A program made the position numbers and the translations under genes. The notes below the pieces were generated by a model. That model saw nothing but the letters and a program-made list of their open reading frames with translations. It searched no databases and was not told the origin of the DNA. Positions 1 through 10,552 of a stretch of 64,000 bases of DNA are shown piece by piece. The stretch is from Hyposmocoma kahamanoa (taxonomy: Eukaryota; Arthropoda; Insecta; Lepidoptera; Cosmopterigidae), in contig NW_020654422.1 in NCBI RefSeq assembly GCF_003589595.1, positions 7,767,485 through 7,831,484 on the forward strand. The letters are read 5' to 3'. How positions within the stretch are numbered: the first letter of the stretch is position 1; each line of letters begins with the position of its first letter.

Positions 1-190
1 GGAACTTTTCACCAGAGGAAATCCAGTATTCCAAACTGGTGGTACGGAGAAACCTTCTTTCCTGTTGAAATTAGGATGTTTTTTAATTTCTATGGCCTCT
101 CGCAGCATCCTGGGTAGACAACGAACTTCTTTTGCAAGGACCTGGGTTTGTCGAACTTAATTGAGTGAGCAGGTTTATCCATGCCATGCT
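1..190 (-). pseudogene. Penelope-like element, GIY-YIG endonuclease C-terminal fragment
   Basis: Read on the minus strand, this encodes the end of a PLE GIY-YIG endonuclease, the domain that nicks target DNA for retrotransposition. The visible match is an REAIEIKKHPNFNR-like block followed by GFSVPPVWN, which is the family's C-terminal signature. An upstream segment resembling HSIKFDKPRSLQKK lies in the same region, with a frame break just before the REAIEIKK block. The window edge truncates the fragment on one side. On the other side it abuts PLE untranslated sequence in the opposite sense, so the reverse transcriptase domain is absent. This is a dead relic. A similar block occurs at 9120-9290 (minus strand). 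The family assignment rests on motif recognition only. Confidence 0.6.
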
Positions 191-194
191 CGCA

Positions 195-300
195 GACTGC
201 AGACACGTTGGTTTGTTTGAAAAAACAAATATATGCGATTTAGACTCGTAAAAATAGTTTTAGTGTAACAACCGCGAAAACCTAAGAACTCAATTAGTAA
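195..300 (+). repeat. Penelope-like element UTR fragment
   Basis: This copy carries a diverged CGCGATTTAAATCCGGAAAAATAG core (here TGCGATTTAGACTCG...AAAAATAG), then a CGCGAAAACCTAAGAA block. The same module recurs at 8755-8910, 51425-51510, 51690-51770, 59400-59580 and 60905-60960. At 8755-9290 it lies downstream of a GIY-YIG reading frame, so I read it as PLE 3' UTR or pseudo-LTR. Here it is head-to-head with the endonuclease fragment at 1-190. Confidence 0.55.
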
Positions 301-1636
301 ATAATTTTAAATAAACATTCCATCCCGTTGCTACGACTCCCCTCTTTTTGTAACAGCTGGCCAATCCTTTAATAAGGAGTCCAAACCATCATATATTATT
401 ATGTAATAAAAATTGATCATGATTATTTATGTGTCTTGCGTGTAGTTTGTGAGCGAAAAAAAATAATTTCCACAATTTTGAGCTTTGATTGATATGGTTT
501 TTATTACCAATACCAAAGCATGGCTATAACATTTTTGATAATGAAAATCATTACATATATTTTTATGTTATGGCATTGGCGCTTATTACTAAATACATGA
601 AAATTACCCATATTTTTTTCTGCGATGCTTATTCCAAGTGGGCACTGAACGTAATATTTTCTTGGACGCTTTTTCTCCAGGTTTCTTTATTGAAGATACT
701 GTTGTGAAAGTTCCACTATCGATGCAGGTGTTTTCAGGACTTCCACGATCAAGTCGCGACATTAATTTCCATATCCATAACGCATATACACATATACTCG
801 TATATTCAGCATTTAAAAGTCGTTCGCTTTCCAGTAATGTCGGGTGTCTGCTTTAGTGCCATTTCACCATTCGTTTTATCCTTTTCGTCGGATATATATC
901 GGATTGCGTGGCGAGTATCGATTAGTAGTAGGCCGGTTTTTATAGTACCAAGTATTTTTAAATTTTTGTACACCCGCCACAGGCAAAGCTATAAAAAGTC
1001 CCTTTTTAAATTACTAATATGAACGTATATGACGTAAGGTATAATTTCCGAGAAATTAATTTTGATATATTACACATATTGTTTCCTGTTTTACGTTATA
1101 TTATCACCGACTTTGGTTTGGCCTAAAAAAGCAGTCGTCTGCGCCATACCTTACAGGGTTATAATATCCGGTAAAAGAATCGTAACTGATCAAAGACAAA
1201 GCGTAAAAAGTTTCCAGTGCCCTCCCTCATTCTGTTTTATTCGCAAAAGTTTCATCAAGGAAAAGTTGACGAATGCCTGCCGCTTTATTGTCCAATTCAT
1301 TTGTCTGAGAGCGGACGCAAACCGCCACTGTAAATAATGGAAATGCTGGAGCGTCCGACGCCTTGTGTTCCGGTACCAGATTACCTATTGTGCACTAAGT
1401 TTGTCTTACCCGGTCTGTTCTCAGAATGCGAAGAACAAACTTTACTGTTCCAATAATGGATACTGTTGAATTAATGATACCTCTCTCAACACTACTATGA
1501 ATTCTATAAACCCTCTAAATAACTTCATTGTACGTGGGTAGTAAAGGGTAACTACTACCTTTGTCGTTATACCCGAAAGGCATTACGTATTATATACGAA
1601 AGGAGATCTGAAGTCAGGATTTAGCAATTTATTTTT
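301..1636. other. No recognisable gene or repeat
   Basis: AT-rich sequence with only short overlapping open frames of up to about 91 codons. None has a familiar motif, and no splice-site pair delimits a convincing exon. I see nothing here that I can name. Confidence 0.5.
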
Positions 1637-1757
1637 TAATGACGAGACGAACAATTTCTGGTGGTAAATGACACACCTACCAATTACAGTTGCGTTGCTG
1701 CTCAGAGCTTTAAGTCGCAAAGACCTACGGGGCGTTACCACTGCACCTGGGTCCCAT
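1637..1757 (-). repeat. Family B retroposon, fragment
   Basis: This is the antisense of the family B 3' half: (AGAC)GAACAA, a diverged CTCAGAGCTTTAAGTCGCAAAGA core, then a diverged GGGGCGTTACCACTGC block. Family B sense is taken from copies ending in an A-run (for example 52320-52622). This copy is strongly diverged and lacks the 5' half. Confidence 0.65.
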
Positions 1758-2280
1758 TTAAAAAAAAAACAAAAAACCACTGGTTATTGTAATTTCAGTG
1801 AGACGCTACTGAGACTATATTGCAAATATGACAATATTTGTTATTCTACTAAAATCTAGTTGCAATGGCAGTTGAATCTCAAGAGAGTGTCAGTGGAATG
1901 GCAGAGACGGCATCAATTCATTCAATCACTAACAATCGATGTAGCTTTAACAAAACTACCATGGATAATAATGTAAACATAATACGCATATCTTAATGTT
2001 TATCTCGTTTAAGAAGCAATTAGTCTCCAAATTAAATGTATTTTTTTTTGTGTCAAATAATTAGTAAACTACGTCATAGATGCGCCATCGACTCGCAATT
2101 GAAGAGCAGAAAACCAAAAAATTGCAATGGCTGCTGAATAGTAACTTGATTGCAAGCCATTGACAACCCACAACTCTCAACTATTAGCAGAATACCAAAC
2201 GTACAAAATCTTGCCTTTGACGACACACAACTAAGACGATTTAAAATTAGTAGATTTGGAACCCTGTTACATTGAAATAT
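1758..2280. other. No recognisable feature
   Basis: Apart from an A-rich run near 1760, I see no gene, tRNA-like segment or known repeat. An 82-codon antisense frame near 2074-2322 overlaps the following family B fragment and is not credible as a gene. Confidence 0.4.
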
Positions 2281-2425
2281 AAAGTTAAAACTCCTATGTG
2301 CCTGTAGATTCACTAGCACCATTACTCTTCAAAATTGGACCGCTATTGTGCTCACATTACTGCTACGGCTTAGATAGGCACGCTTGTAGTACTAGATGAA
2401 CTTTTTCACAAGAAGCTCATCAGCT
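2281..2425 (-). repeat. Family B retroposon, degenerate 5' half
   Basis: Antisense family B blocks are visible in order: CCTATGTGCCTGTA..TTCAC, a CTCACATTACTGCT hairpin arm, a diverged AGATAGGCA..GGTAGTACT region, and CTTTTTCACAAGAAGCTC. All are strongly mutated, suggesting an old copy. Confidence 0.55.
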
Positions 2426-2738
2426 CCAAAACCGTAGGGAAATAATTGGGCGTAAGTGTAAATTTTTGAGGTTGTTTCATATAGAACGTCAGTTTCTTTT
2501 AGTCTTTCAAAATTTATATATTTTAAGCTATGTAAACTTACGAAATATTAATCTCTGTCAAACAAGTTGTAAACTTGGAACAAAACATTTTGTCATTCAT
2601 TTATTAAATCACTTTATCTTAATTTTGTTTTTATGGCTCAGAGGCAGAAAATTTTCGCCGAAAGAAGGTGCCTTCGTGCCCCTTTGTAGACAGTTATCTG
2701 TTTCAAATCAGATAATTTTAAATTGGGTCAGTCTCAAT

Positions 2739-2935
2739 CAAAAAAAAGAATCAGTTTTATACAATCTATTTTTGTCATTGATAAAACTTTTTGATTTGAA
2801 CTTTTGTGAACCGTTCAATTTAAAAACTAATTTTCAATAGTGATAATATATGCCTTGCGCCGTTTCCACTTAAGAATTTAAAGACCCTAAGGTATATATA
2901 TGGAAAGAACGTTCTGAAAGCAAAAATATACTTTA
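2739..2935 (+). repeat. 197-bp segment linked 5' to SINE1, duplicated inverted at 34920-35119
   Basis: Not a SINE itself, but almost every base recurs in inverted orientation upstream of the SINE1 copy at 34710-35155. It starts with an eight-A run after a C (2739) and ends just before the SINE1 head. The only difference I see is one base near 2788. No coding motif is visible. At 34.7 kb this segment moved together with the SINE. Whether it is unique flanking DNA or a repeat in its own right cannot be told from two copies. Confidence 0.75.
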
Positions 2936-3172
2936 ACTGCCTCCGTGGCCGAACGGTTACCATACCGGACTGCCACGCAGAGGTCCCCACGCAGAGGGTT
3001 CGATTCCCGGGCCGGGAGAAATATTTGTATGGCCTACATTTATTTCTCTTGTGAGTTTGGGTGTAATTTGTGGTTGTCTATGTGTGTGTCCATGGCACCC
3101 GCGACACAGGGTTTCCCTAGTGTGGGGCTATGTTGAGTGTGTGCGTTATTATTATTATTATTATTATTATAC
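2936..3172 (+). mobile_element. SINE1, tRNA-derived SINE with (ATT)n tail
   Basis: The tRNA-like head carries an A-box-like TGGCCGAACGG (2947-2957) and a B-box-like GGTTCGATTCC (2998-3008), the internal RNA polymerase III promoter elements. The body, which includes GTGTAATTTGTGGTTGTCTATG and CCCTAGTGTGGGGCTAT, is shared with seven other copies in the window. The tail is an ATT microsatellite at 3148-3171. This copy has an extra CCACGCAGAG between the boxes that the others lack. A short TATACT may flank both sides as a target duplication. Confidence 0.85.
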
Positions 3173-4825
3173 TGAGAAATATCGAATCGGCAATATGTGC
3201 GGTATATTTTAAGATCCTGGACTTCGGAGCCCCCTAAAGTGAACAATAACGATTTTGTGCAATATATATTCCTTGTTCAATAGGCGGCCCAAAGACTGTA
3301 TAAAAGTAACATTTCGTTTAACTTGTTTCAGGCAATCGGTTTGGTGTGACGAGACGCGTGACATTTGCGTGACTGCGTTGATGCCGTAATGATTCTGATG
3401 ACAGTCTGTTACGAATAAACTATTACTAGAGTATCATTATTGCTTAGTGACCCTTTTACAAGTCAAAGAACTGTATCTATTATTTAGAGAGGCATTTTGG
3501 TGGAATTAGTGTGAGTGTTTAAGGATTTTCATAAGGTAAGTAACATATAATAATACATATTATAAATGTAAATTAGAAATAAACTAATGTTACATAAATA
3601 GATCTGTACTATATCAGAGTATGTGAACTTAAGTATTTGTTGGCTTACTAATATTTGTGCTCTACAAACTTTACGTATCTTCTTTAGTATACTAGTGCAA
3701 ACTAAAACGAATACTTGTAAAGAGTACGATGAACCCGTTCTTGGAATGATAGTATGAACTCTTTTTTAGTAATTTTATTTAGTTAGGTTGATTACTATTC
3801 AATGAGTGTGAACTAGAGACGGAGCCATGCCAACAAATTCACCATTCTCTTTTCAAGCGTCGGATATTCCATGGATATTCCTATGAATTGCGAAAACGTT
3901 GAAGTCTAAATGGAATGTTAAATAGTTGAAAAATAAAAATGTAGAAACAAAAACCAACGCCCTAGATACCAGCCTGATGCATAATAAAAGCTGATACCAT
4001 GGCATTACAGCGGCAATTTATAACTGTAGGTTGAATGTAATTTTTTCTCGCAGCTTGTTGAAAATCTAAAAATATGTTTTCATCAGTGAGAACGCGTTAC
4101 ACGCTGGGATCGCCCAGGAAAGCAGTGCCACAAAGGTTAATGGTGCTTACGGGCACGACCTTACTTACGTAATAAGGGATTGGCGAGTTTTTATTGCAAA
4201 TACACCTGATATTTCTGTCAGGTAAGGGATGTTTTCATGATATTTTTGTAATGTAACCCGCTTAATACGATACTCAAATCAGAAATTCAGTAATTGTGAA
4301 TTCCTGCGCTTTTAGATTTTTTGGGATATAATTCCTCTACAGAATATTCAAATTTGTAATGTACTATGAAAGGGCTTAATTCGTATTTGTCTATAAAGGT
4401 CACGTAAAATTGTCGGACTGTGTTTAAAGTAATAATCAGACAGGTTTACGAAAGGAGCCTCCTCGCACAACGTCCTATTCCTTTACTGTATTGGTGCACC
4501 CTAGGCAAAATCGGCGAGTACCTTACGTCGATTTGCAAATAATTTTACCACAATGGCAAGCATTATAATGCATGCCATCGATACGATAATAAGAATTTGA
4601 TAGTTTATTCACTTCGTAAATATTATAACATCAGGATAGAAACACACTCATGCACGATATATATTACCGTGTTTCCATTACTTTTCAACAAATATTTGGC
4701 GAATGACGTTGCTAGGAACATGATTGTTGTATTGTGCTAGTAGTTGAAAAGTTTTCACTGCATAATAGCGGAGTGAGTGCAAGTGGCGAAGGCTTTATTC
4801 AGTGTCCCGACAGGCGGAACCGGGC

Positions 4826-4846
4826 GCGGGTATAAATCGCACCCGC
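4826..4846 (+). promoter_or_regulatory. Possible TATA box inside a GC-rich inverted repeat
   Basis: A TATAAA at 4831-4836 is bracketed by GCGGGT (4826-4831) and ACCCGC (4841-4846). The immediate surroundings (about 4805-4860) are much more GC-rich than the flanks. No initiator or downstream coding exon is evident, so promoter function is only a guess. Confidence 0.2.
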
Positions 4847-5620
4847 TTGAAATTACCCTCTCGCTTTATGACACAAACGAGTAAAACTTATTCACTATCT
4901 GCGTTTCATATTTCTGCAGATGTTTTTTAAAAATTCCTTTGTTAAATTATTTATTTTATTGAATATCATGATGTTTTTATTAAAATGATATTCATGTTCT
5001 TTTGTGAAAATACTCCAATAGTTTGTTATTGTTATTGATAGAAAGATCGTACAACACAAATAAAAACTCGTTCGCTCTGACCGTCCGAACCAGCATCTTT
5101 TGCCACACCGGGGCCACCGCTCTTACCAATTTGGCTGTGACGATGTGCGATCGTGTAACTGGGCACTTAAGGTATCTTCATCAGTCATTGTTACATTGTC
5201 TTAAGGTGGCTGTAACCGCGAGTCTAATCTATAAATTTCCATTCAAATTACATTTGTCTTACCTACCGCTTTTCCCGCAATCTTTACCTATACGTGATAT
5301 CAGTAACATCTAATTTCCGATTAGCATATAATGGATACAGCTACTTTAATAATTATAAACGAGGAGATAATTACAACTTATAGTTATCTCCGCAGTGACA
5401 TTTTCTGCCAAATGTAATAGGCACTAGGTTACTATGCGTTTTGTCTACTGTTCTACTTTACTGACGCTGTAGAAGTTTTGTATAAGAAAATATGATTTTT
5501 CAGAAGCTAAAACAAATAGTAAGACTACATATTATGATAAAATTTTGCTTCAGTGCATTGCAATGTTATTGCATTCTAAACGATTTTATTCACAAGGGAA
5601 GTTGCTTGCAGCGCGCCGTG

Positions 5621-5679
5621 TGACGTCAACGTCCGCTGTATTTCTTCCGTGGATAGAACAGTGTAATATTGTGACGTCA
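5621..5679. promoter_or_regulatory. Two perfect palindromic CRE motifs (TGACGTCA)
   Basis: TGACGTCA occurs at 5621-5628 and 5672-5679, 51 bp apart, within a locally GC-richer stretch. This octamer is the classical binding site of CREB/ATF bZIP factors. A third single copy lies at 45779-45786. No gene nearby is identified. Confidence 0.3.
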
Positions 5680-6312
5680 TGCCTACTGAACATGCTCTCG
5701 CATAAGATGCCTTTAAAGGAAATTGAAAAAATATTTGTTGCATGTAAGAACACTACTCGGCTGCCCCAGAGCAAAACTTAGTAAGTGCTTTAGACAAAAT
5801 TTTACAGGAGAGCCAAAAAAACATAAATCAAGGTGGGCAACCTTGTAAACAATTTTCCTTTTCATGTAAAAAAGTAATAGTTTAAGTAGGGTACCAATCA
5901 ATGAATATATCGATATCACAAAAATTACTACAACTCATATTACATATTATCATATACTGTATATTATCATATATGTACATATACTGTAGCTGCCAGATTT
6001 AAAATACAGTATGAGCATTTGTTAGGTATTTGGTTTTATTTGACTAATTAAATTAATAAAACAACTAAGATTTTCAGTATCAGTAAAGTTATTAATTCCA
6101 TTCACAAAATTAGTCTTTTGAAATTTATTTCGTGAAGCCTTCTGTAATGTGTTATGGTGGATGCTACTAATAAAATTTTGTACCTTAAGCCTATAGTTTC
6201 ATAAGACTTTTTGTATACAAACTTTTGTACATGGCACCATAAAATTATAGGTCTAGAAATATTGCACATATTGTAATTGTCTCGTTTGTATCAGATATTA
6301 AAGTTTTCATTA

Positions 6313-6561
6313 GGCTCAATTTATGTTGCGGTGGAACGGAATGGAAGCGAATGTACATGGCATAATAAACTTTAGATAAATTGTGTAACATTCAAACTAA
6401 TACGCGCCAAAATCGAGCATGCGCGAGAATTCCGCGGAAGATTTTGGCTCGTTTCTATCTAGTTTGTACGTTACACAATTGACCATAAAGTTCATTATAT
6501 ATGTACAATATCGTTACCATAATTAGCTTCCATTCCATTCCGCCGCAGTATAAATTGAGCC
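6313..6561. mobile_element. Harbinger-like MITE, 249 bp, TSD TTA
   Basis: The ends are inverted: GGCTCAATTTATGTTGCGG at the left, and its diverged complement ending AAATTGAGCC at the right. Matching extends inward over much of the element (GGAATGGAAGC, AATTGTGTAAC and a CGAGC..GCGCGAG core). TTA flanks both sides (6310-6312 and 6562-6564). A 3-bp TTA duplication with G-rich termini fits PIF/Harbinger transposition. There is no coding capacity, so it would need a transposase supplied in trans. Confidence 0.7.
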
Positions 6562-6564
6562 TTA

Positions 6565-8754
6565 AGGTTACCAGTGGATATTCTATTCTGCTATTTATTA
6601 GACGGTATACAGGTCTGATAAAATACGTTATTGCGATCCATGTCCGGTAGAAGGTTTCATTAAAACAAGTATGTCGTGTTTTTAGTCTTAAAAATAAACA
6701 GTTTCGATAAGGTGCCCAATGTTAATAAAATTACTTTTTTAATTGTTATGTACTAAACATTTTTCATGAACATCTTCAATTGTACGACACAATGTTTATT
6801 GGAGAGACTTAATCCTTAACATTGATTCCGTGGATTACTACAATAAAATAGTAGGTATTTATTTATGAATTTTTCGTTGATTCGATTCCTGGCTCATGCA
6901 AACTTTTCAACTAATCTGTGAATACTGTAATTCATATTAAGAAAAATAAATGAACGTTTCCCTTAAGTAAAATAAGCTATCTTAAGCGTTTAAGCCAGTT
7001 TCCCTTACTGTCTCATTTATTTTTTGCATTCTGTGTATTATTTTTATTGTTTTGTAAAACAGCTTGAGGTCCCTCGCCGTATCACATGTGGCTTACTAGC
7101 GTTTTGACTACTTGTGCCTTACTAAGTTTTAAGGTTTTTAAATATTTGATAAACTGTAGGATTTTGAAATGACTGTCACTGCAATTTGGCGACTCAGGGA
7201 GAAAAAATGATTTCCAAAAACATTTGTCCTTTACTACGTTGGCTCTAGGGCAGCTGTACTGTTACATGCTAAGTATGAAAGTCGATCAAAAACCAAACTT
7301 CTTTCGTACAACTGTACCTTTTTGCTTGGAGTAACTTCACTACACTCCTAGATTACGAGAACGCAATGTCGTAGGTTACGAAACTTTTTATTATGAATTT
7401 TGCCACATTAAACTGATATTGCATCTTATAAAACGGGAATGCCACACAAATCTGAATGAAATGTAAATAATGAGCCAGTGCGTTCCGTCGTAGCGGAACT
7501 ATTTCAGGGCGACTCCATCACAAAACTCATTTGGCATTCAGCCACCTACAAAACCCGTGCGGATGCGAGGCAGTTTAAAATACCTGCTTTTTTCAACTGG
7601 CTGGTTTGGAGGCAGTCCCGTCCAAATTTAAGGGCCCATTTTAGTGGGTAGCACAAGTGGAAACTGCGGATGTTATATTATCAAGAAAAACGCAGTTTAT
7701 GTTTTGAACTGATGAAAAATATTGGATACTTACGAAAAGCAGCCATTTTCATTTTTTCAACAAGGTAACATAACTTTATTCCCACAATTCACTGGCGCAA
7801 AGCATCGTAGATCAGGCTTTGTCATCCTAAATAAATAAGTCTTCAAAAGGGAAATACGGAGCTATAACAAGGTTCGCAACTTAGCAGTTTTTCGGCGCAC
7901 AAGTCGTCAGTTTAGACGCGAAAAAATGTCTGTTGTAAATGTCTGAAGAATAATTTACTTCGTAAACAAAAAAGTTATAAATGACATTAAAATTTCCCTG
8001 TTTTTGTAAAAAGTATTTGTTTCTTGTCAAAAAGCGACGTGATAAGCCCTGACGAAGTTATTCAGTCGTGCGTAATGGGGTGGAAAAATCTTGGTGAATT
8101 TTATGAAATTGCCCAAAGATCTGTTCAAAAATATCTGGGTAATTATCGCCGAATGAAAAAGCTTAAAAATAAATGCGATCGAAGGAGTTTCACAGCATAC
8201 AAGCATGAAAATCCTTGAAGTAAGTAGTGGAGAAATGTCATGTAAACTATTACATGTTTAAAGTAGGTAATAATGAACATTTTGTAACGATCAATATCTG
8301 ACTGTTACTCACATTACTCAGTGACACTGTGACATTACTCTGGTTACAAAGCTAACTGAATAGTCTGCTTATCAACTTATTTTACATAATTTTGAGGGTT
8401 TCTATAATTCTCCCAACTTTACCGAAAATGCGTCTGTGTTGATTGCGCAGGAGATTCAGCGAGAATGATCAAAATAAAATAAGTTGTAGTTAAAATAAAT
8501 GGTCGTGTTAAATATTTCGGTTGGCTGGGTTGGCAGTGGATGGTTCGTTAGTTCGACGGTGTTGAGCAGCGGCGGATCCGGCCGGCGGAAAAACTGGCGA
8601 CGGCAAATACAAATCACGCTTCCTGCCCGTGCCCGGACGGTTTAAATAGAAAACATGTATTTTCACGTCGTCACGGAAAACATCTGTGCTTGGCATGCAC
8701 TCCGGTTAGCGCGGAAAGATCGATGCTGATACATTCTGAACTTAATTGTTACGT
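6565..8754. other. Low-copy DNA with a GC-rich patch near 8510-8720
   Basis: No gene or repeat recognised. The patch at about 8510-8720 is rich in G+C and CpG against an AT-rich background and holds short frames on both strands with no motif. It could be a regulatory or CpG-rich 5' region. A 64-codon frame at 8024-8218 begins at a TTG codon and is unrecognised. Confidence 0.35.
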
Positions 8755-9290
8755 GTTTCAATGTAAAAAAACATAGGAAATGAAACTATTTTTCCGGATT
8801 TAAATCGCGTATATTTAATTTTTTTTTTAAACAAACCAACGTTTCGGGTCCTTTACATATCCCATGGTTACGGTTGACTGAGGTGGTACAGTTATCAATC
8901 AGTTATGTCTAATATTAATGCAAACCACCTAATTTTTTCACTATAGTTACAAAAGTTATTATTTAAATACCTTAATTTTAATTTTACAAAGAAAACATTC
9001 CAATTTACGCTACATTACGTTTTACAAATTATTTTCTTGAATTAATTTTTATTAACTTCAATTTATTATTGATTAATAATAGAAATTAGTATAAATTAAA
9101 ACATATTATTTAGTACTGCAGTCTTATATCTGTTTGGGATTTTTCATCACAGGAAATACTGGATCCCAAACTGGTGGTACGGAGAAACCATCTTCCCTGT
9201 TGTTTATTAGGATGTTGTAAATTAGGATGTTTTTTAATGTCAATGGCCTCTCGCAGAAAAGTGATGTAACTCATATTACTTTTTTCTTTC
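8755..9290 (-). mobile_element. Penelope-like element, 3' half: GIY-YIG tail plus 3' UTR
   Basis: On the minus strand the order is: a degenerate endonuclease C-terminus (9290-9120, with FLREAIDIKKHPN, then out of frame the VPPVWDP-type end); AT-rich spacer; a CCGTAACCATGGGATATG block; AAGGACCCGAAACGTTGG; and the ATACGCGATTTAAATCCGG module ending in TTTCATTTCCTATG. This is the order expected for the end of a PLE. An internal duplication of AAATTAGGATGTT near 9210-9235 breaks the frame. The reverse transcriptase is absent, so the copy is 5'-truncated and inactive. Confidence 0.6.
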
Positions 9291-9311
9291 GTTTCATATT
9301 TCATTTAAGCA

Positions 9312-9420
9312 CCTGAGGGTACTGGTTCGAACCCAGCAGGATCGAATGAATTTGTATATATACAATAAGATCTTGGTTATTAATAATTATAACAAATTAG
9401 TGGTGTGATTTGACACAAAA
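9312..9420 (+). repeat. SINE3-like fragment (B box, 3' body)
   Basis: It carries GGTTCGAACCCAGC (B-box-like), then GGATCGAATGAA, and a body GATCTTGG..TATTAATAA..ATAACAAATTAGTGG that matches the copy at 59210-59345. The A-box half is missing. It sits immediately beside PLE sequence, as does the other copy. Confidence 0.5.
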
Positions 9421-9464
9421 AAAATTATCTGTCATATAATAATAGAACCTCAGTATATCATATA

Positions 9465-10551
9465 TACTGAGGATATCCCGGACATCAGTCTGTACGAGAT
9501 TAGGATGGCTCTGAAACAGCTAAAAACAACAAGGCACCGGGTGAAGACGGAATTACATCCGAGCTTCTGAAAGCGGGTGGAACACCGGTACTAAGAGTCC
9601 TTCAGAGGCTTTTTAATTCAGTCTTACTCGAAGGTTCTACACCAGAAGCGTGGCGATACTCTTCTTCAAAAAGGGAGATAACATCCTATTGAAGAATTAC
9701 AGGCCCATCTTGCTTCTAAGCCACGTTTATAAATTGTTTTCACGAGTCATCGCGAACTGTCTCGCGTACAGGTTCGATGACTTCCAGTCCCTCGAACAAG
9801 CCGGTTTCCGAAAGGGCTTCAGTACCATAGACCACATCCACATGCTGCGGCAGGTTATATAGAAGACGAGGACTATAACCTGCCATTATGCTTAGCGTTT
9901 GTGGACTAAGAGAAAGCCTTTGATTCGATCGAGATTTGGGCGGTGCTACAGTCTCTACAATGGTGCCACATTGACTATCGATATATCAAAGTATTGAAGT
10001 GTTTGTACAGAAACGCCACTATGTCAGTCCGACTCCAGGACCAGTGCACAAGGCCTATCCAATTGCAAAGAGGAGTGCGACAGGGAAACGTCATTTCTCC
10101 GAAACTGTTCACCACTGCATGGGAAGATGCCTTCAAGTTACTGCACTGGAAAGGACTCGGCATCAACATCAATGGCGAGTACACACACTTACCTTCGATT
10201 TGCAGAAGATATCGTGGTCATGGCAGAATCGTTGGAAGAGCTTGGGACCATGCTCGGTGACTTTAATAGTTTCCCAGCAGGTGGGTCTAAAAATGAACAT
10301 GGAGAAGACGAAACGTATGTCGAATGCCCATGTCGTACCCACCCCTATAACAGTGGGAACCTCTATTCTCGAGGTTGTTGACAAGTATGTCTACCTCGGA
10401 CAAACCGTCCAATTAGGCAGGGCCAACTTCGAGAAAGAGGTGAATCGTCGAATCCGACTCGGTTGGGTAGCTTTTGGAAAGCTCCGGGACGTCTTCTCGT
10501 CCGCAATACCACAGTCCCTGAAGACAAAAGTCTTCGAACAGTGCGTGACAT
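9465..10551 (+). pseudogene. RTE-type LINE endonuclease/reverse transcriptase, 5' part of split copy
   Basis: A broken reverse transcriptase of the RTE group, an enzyme that copies its own RNA into nicked chromosomal DNA. Readable in order across frames: ISLYEIRMALKQL; an out-of-frame KAPGEDGITSELL-like block; FFKKGDNILLKNYRPI; LEQAGFRKGFSTIDHI; a stop at about 9860; LCLAFVD, stop, EKAFDSIE; RGVRQGNVISPKLF; LRFAEDIVVMAES, where the usual catalytic FADD is altered to FAED; and NMEKTK..YVYLGQTVQLGR..FEKEVNRR. It ends at KTKVFEQCV. At least three frameshifts and two stops make it a pseudogene. The apurinic-endonuclease domain is missing (5' truncation near 9465). The reading resumes at 14064 after a nested LINE. 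Confidence 0.85.
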
Positions 10552-10552
10552 G

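Larger units (their letters stand above)
3173..6309. other. Low-copy DNA, no gene recognised
   Basis: About 3.1 kb without a frame or repeat I recognise. Two possible regulatory patches are listed separately (4826-4846 and 5621-5679). The open frames at 5023-5313 and 5545-5781 (96 and 78 codons) have no familiar motif. AT-rich simple sequence with alternating TA and CATATA steps lies around 5935-5990. Confidence 0.4.

Noticed and set aside
2945..3010. tRNA gene
   Set aside because: The A and B boxes are tRNA-like, but the acceptor stem does not close and the same head starts several SINE1 copies with bodies and tails.
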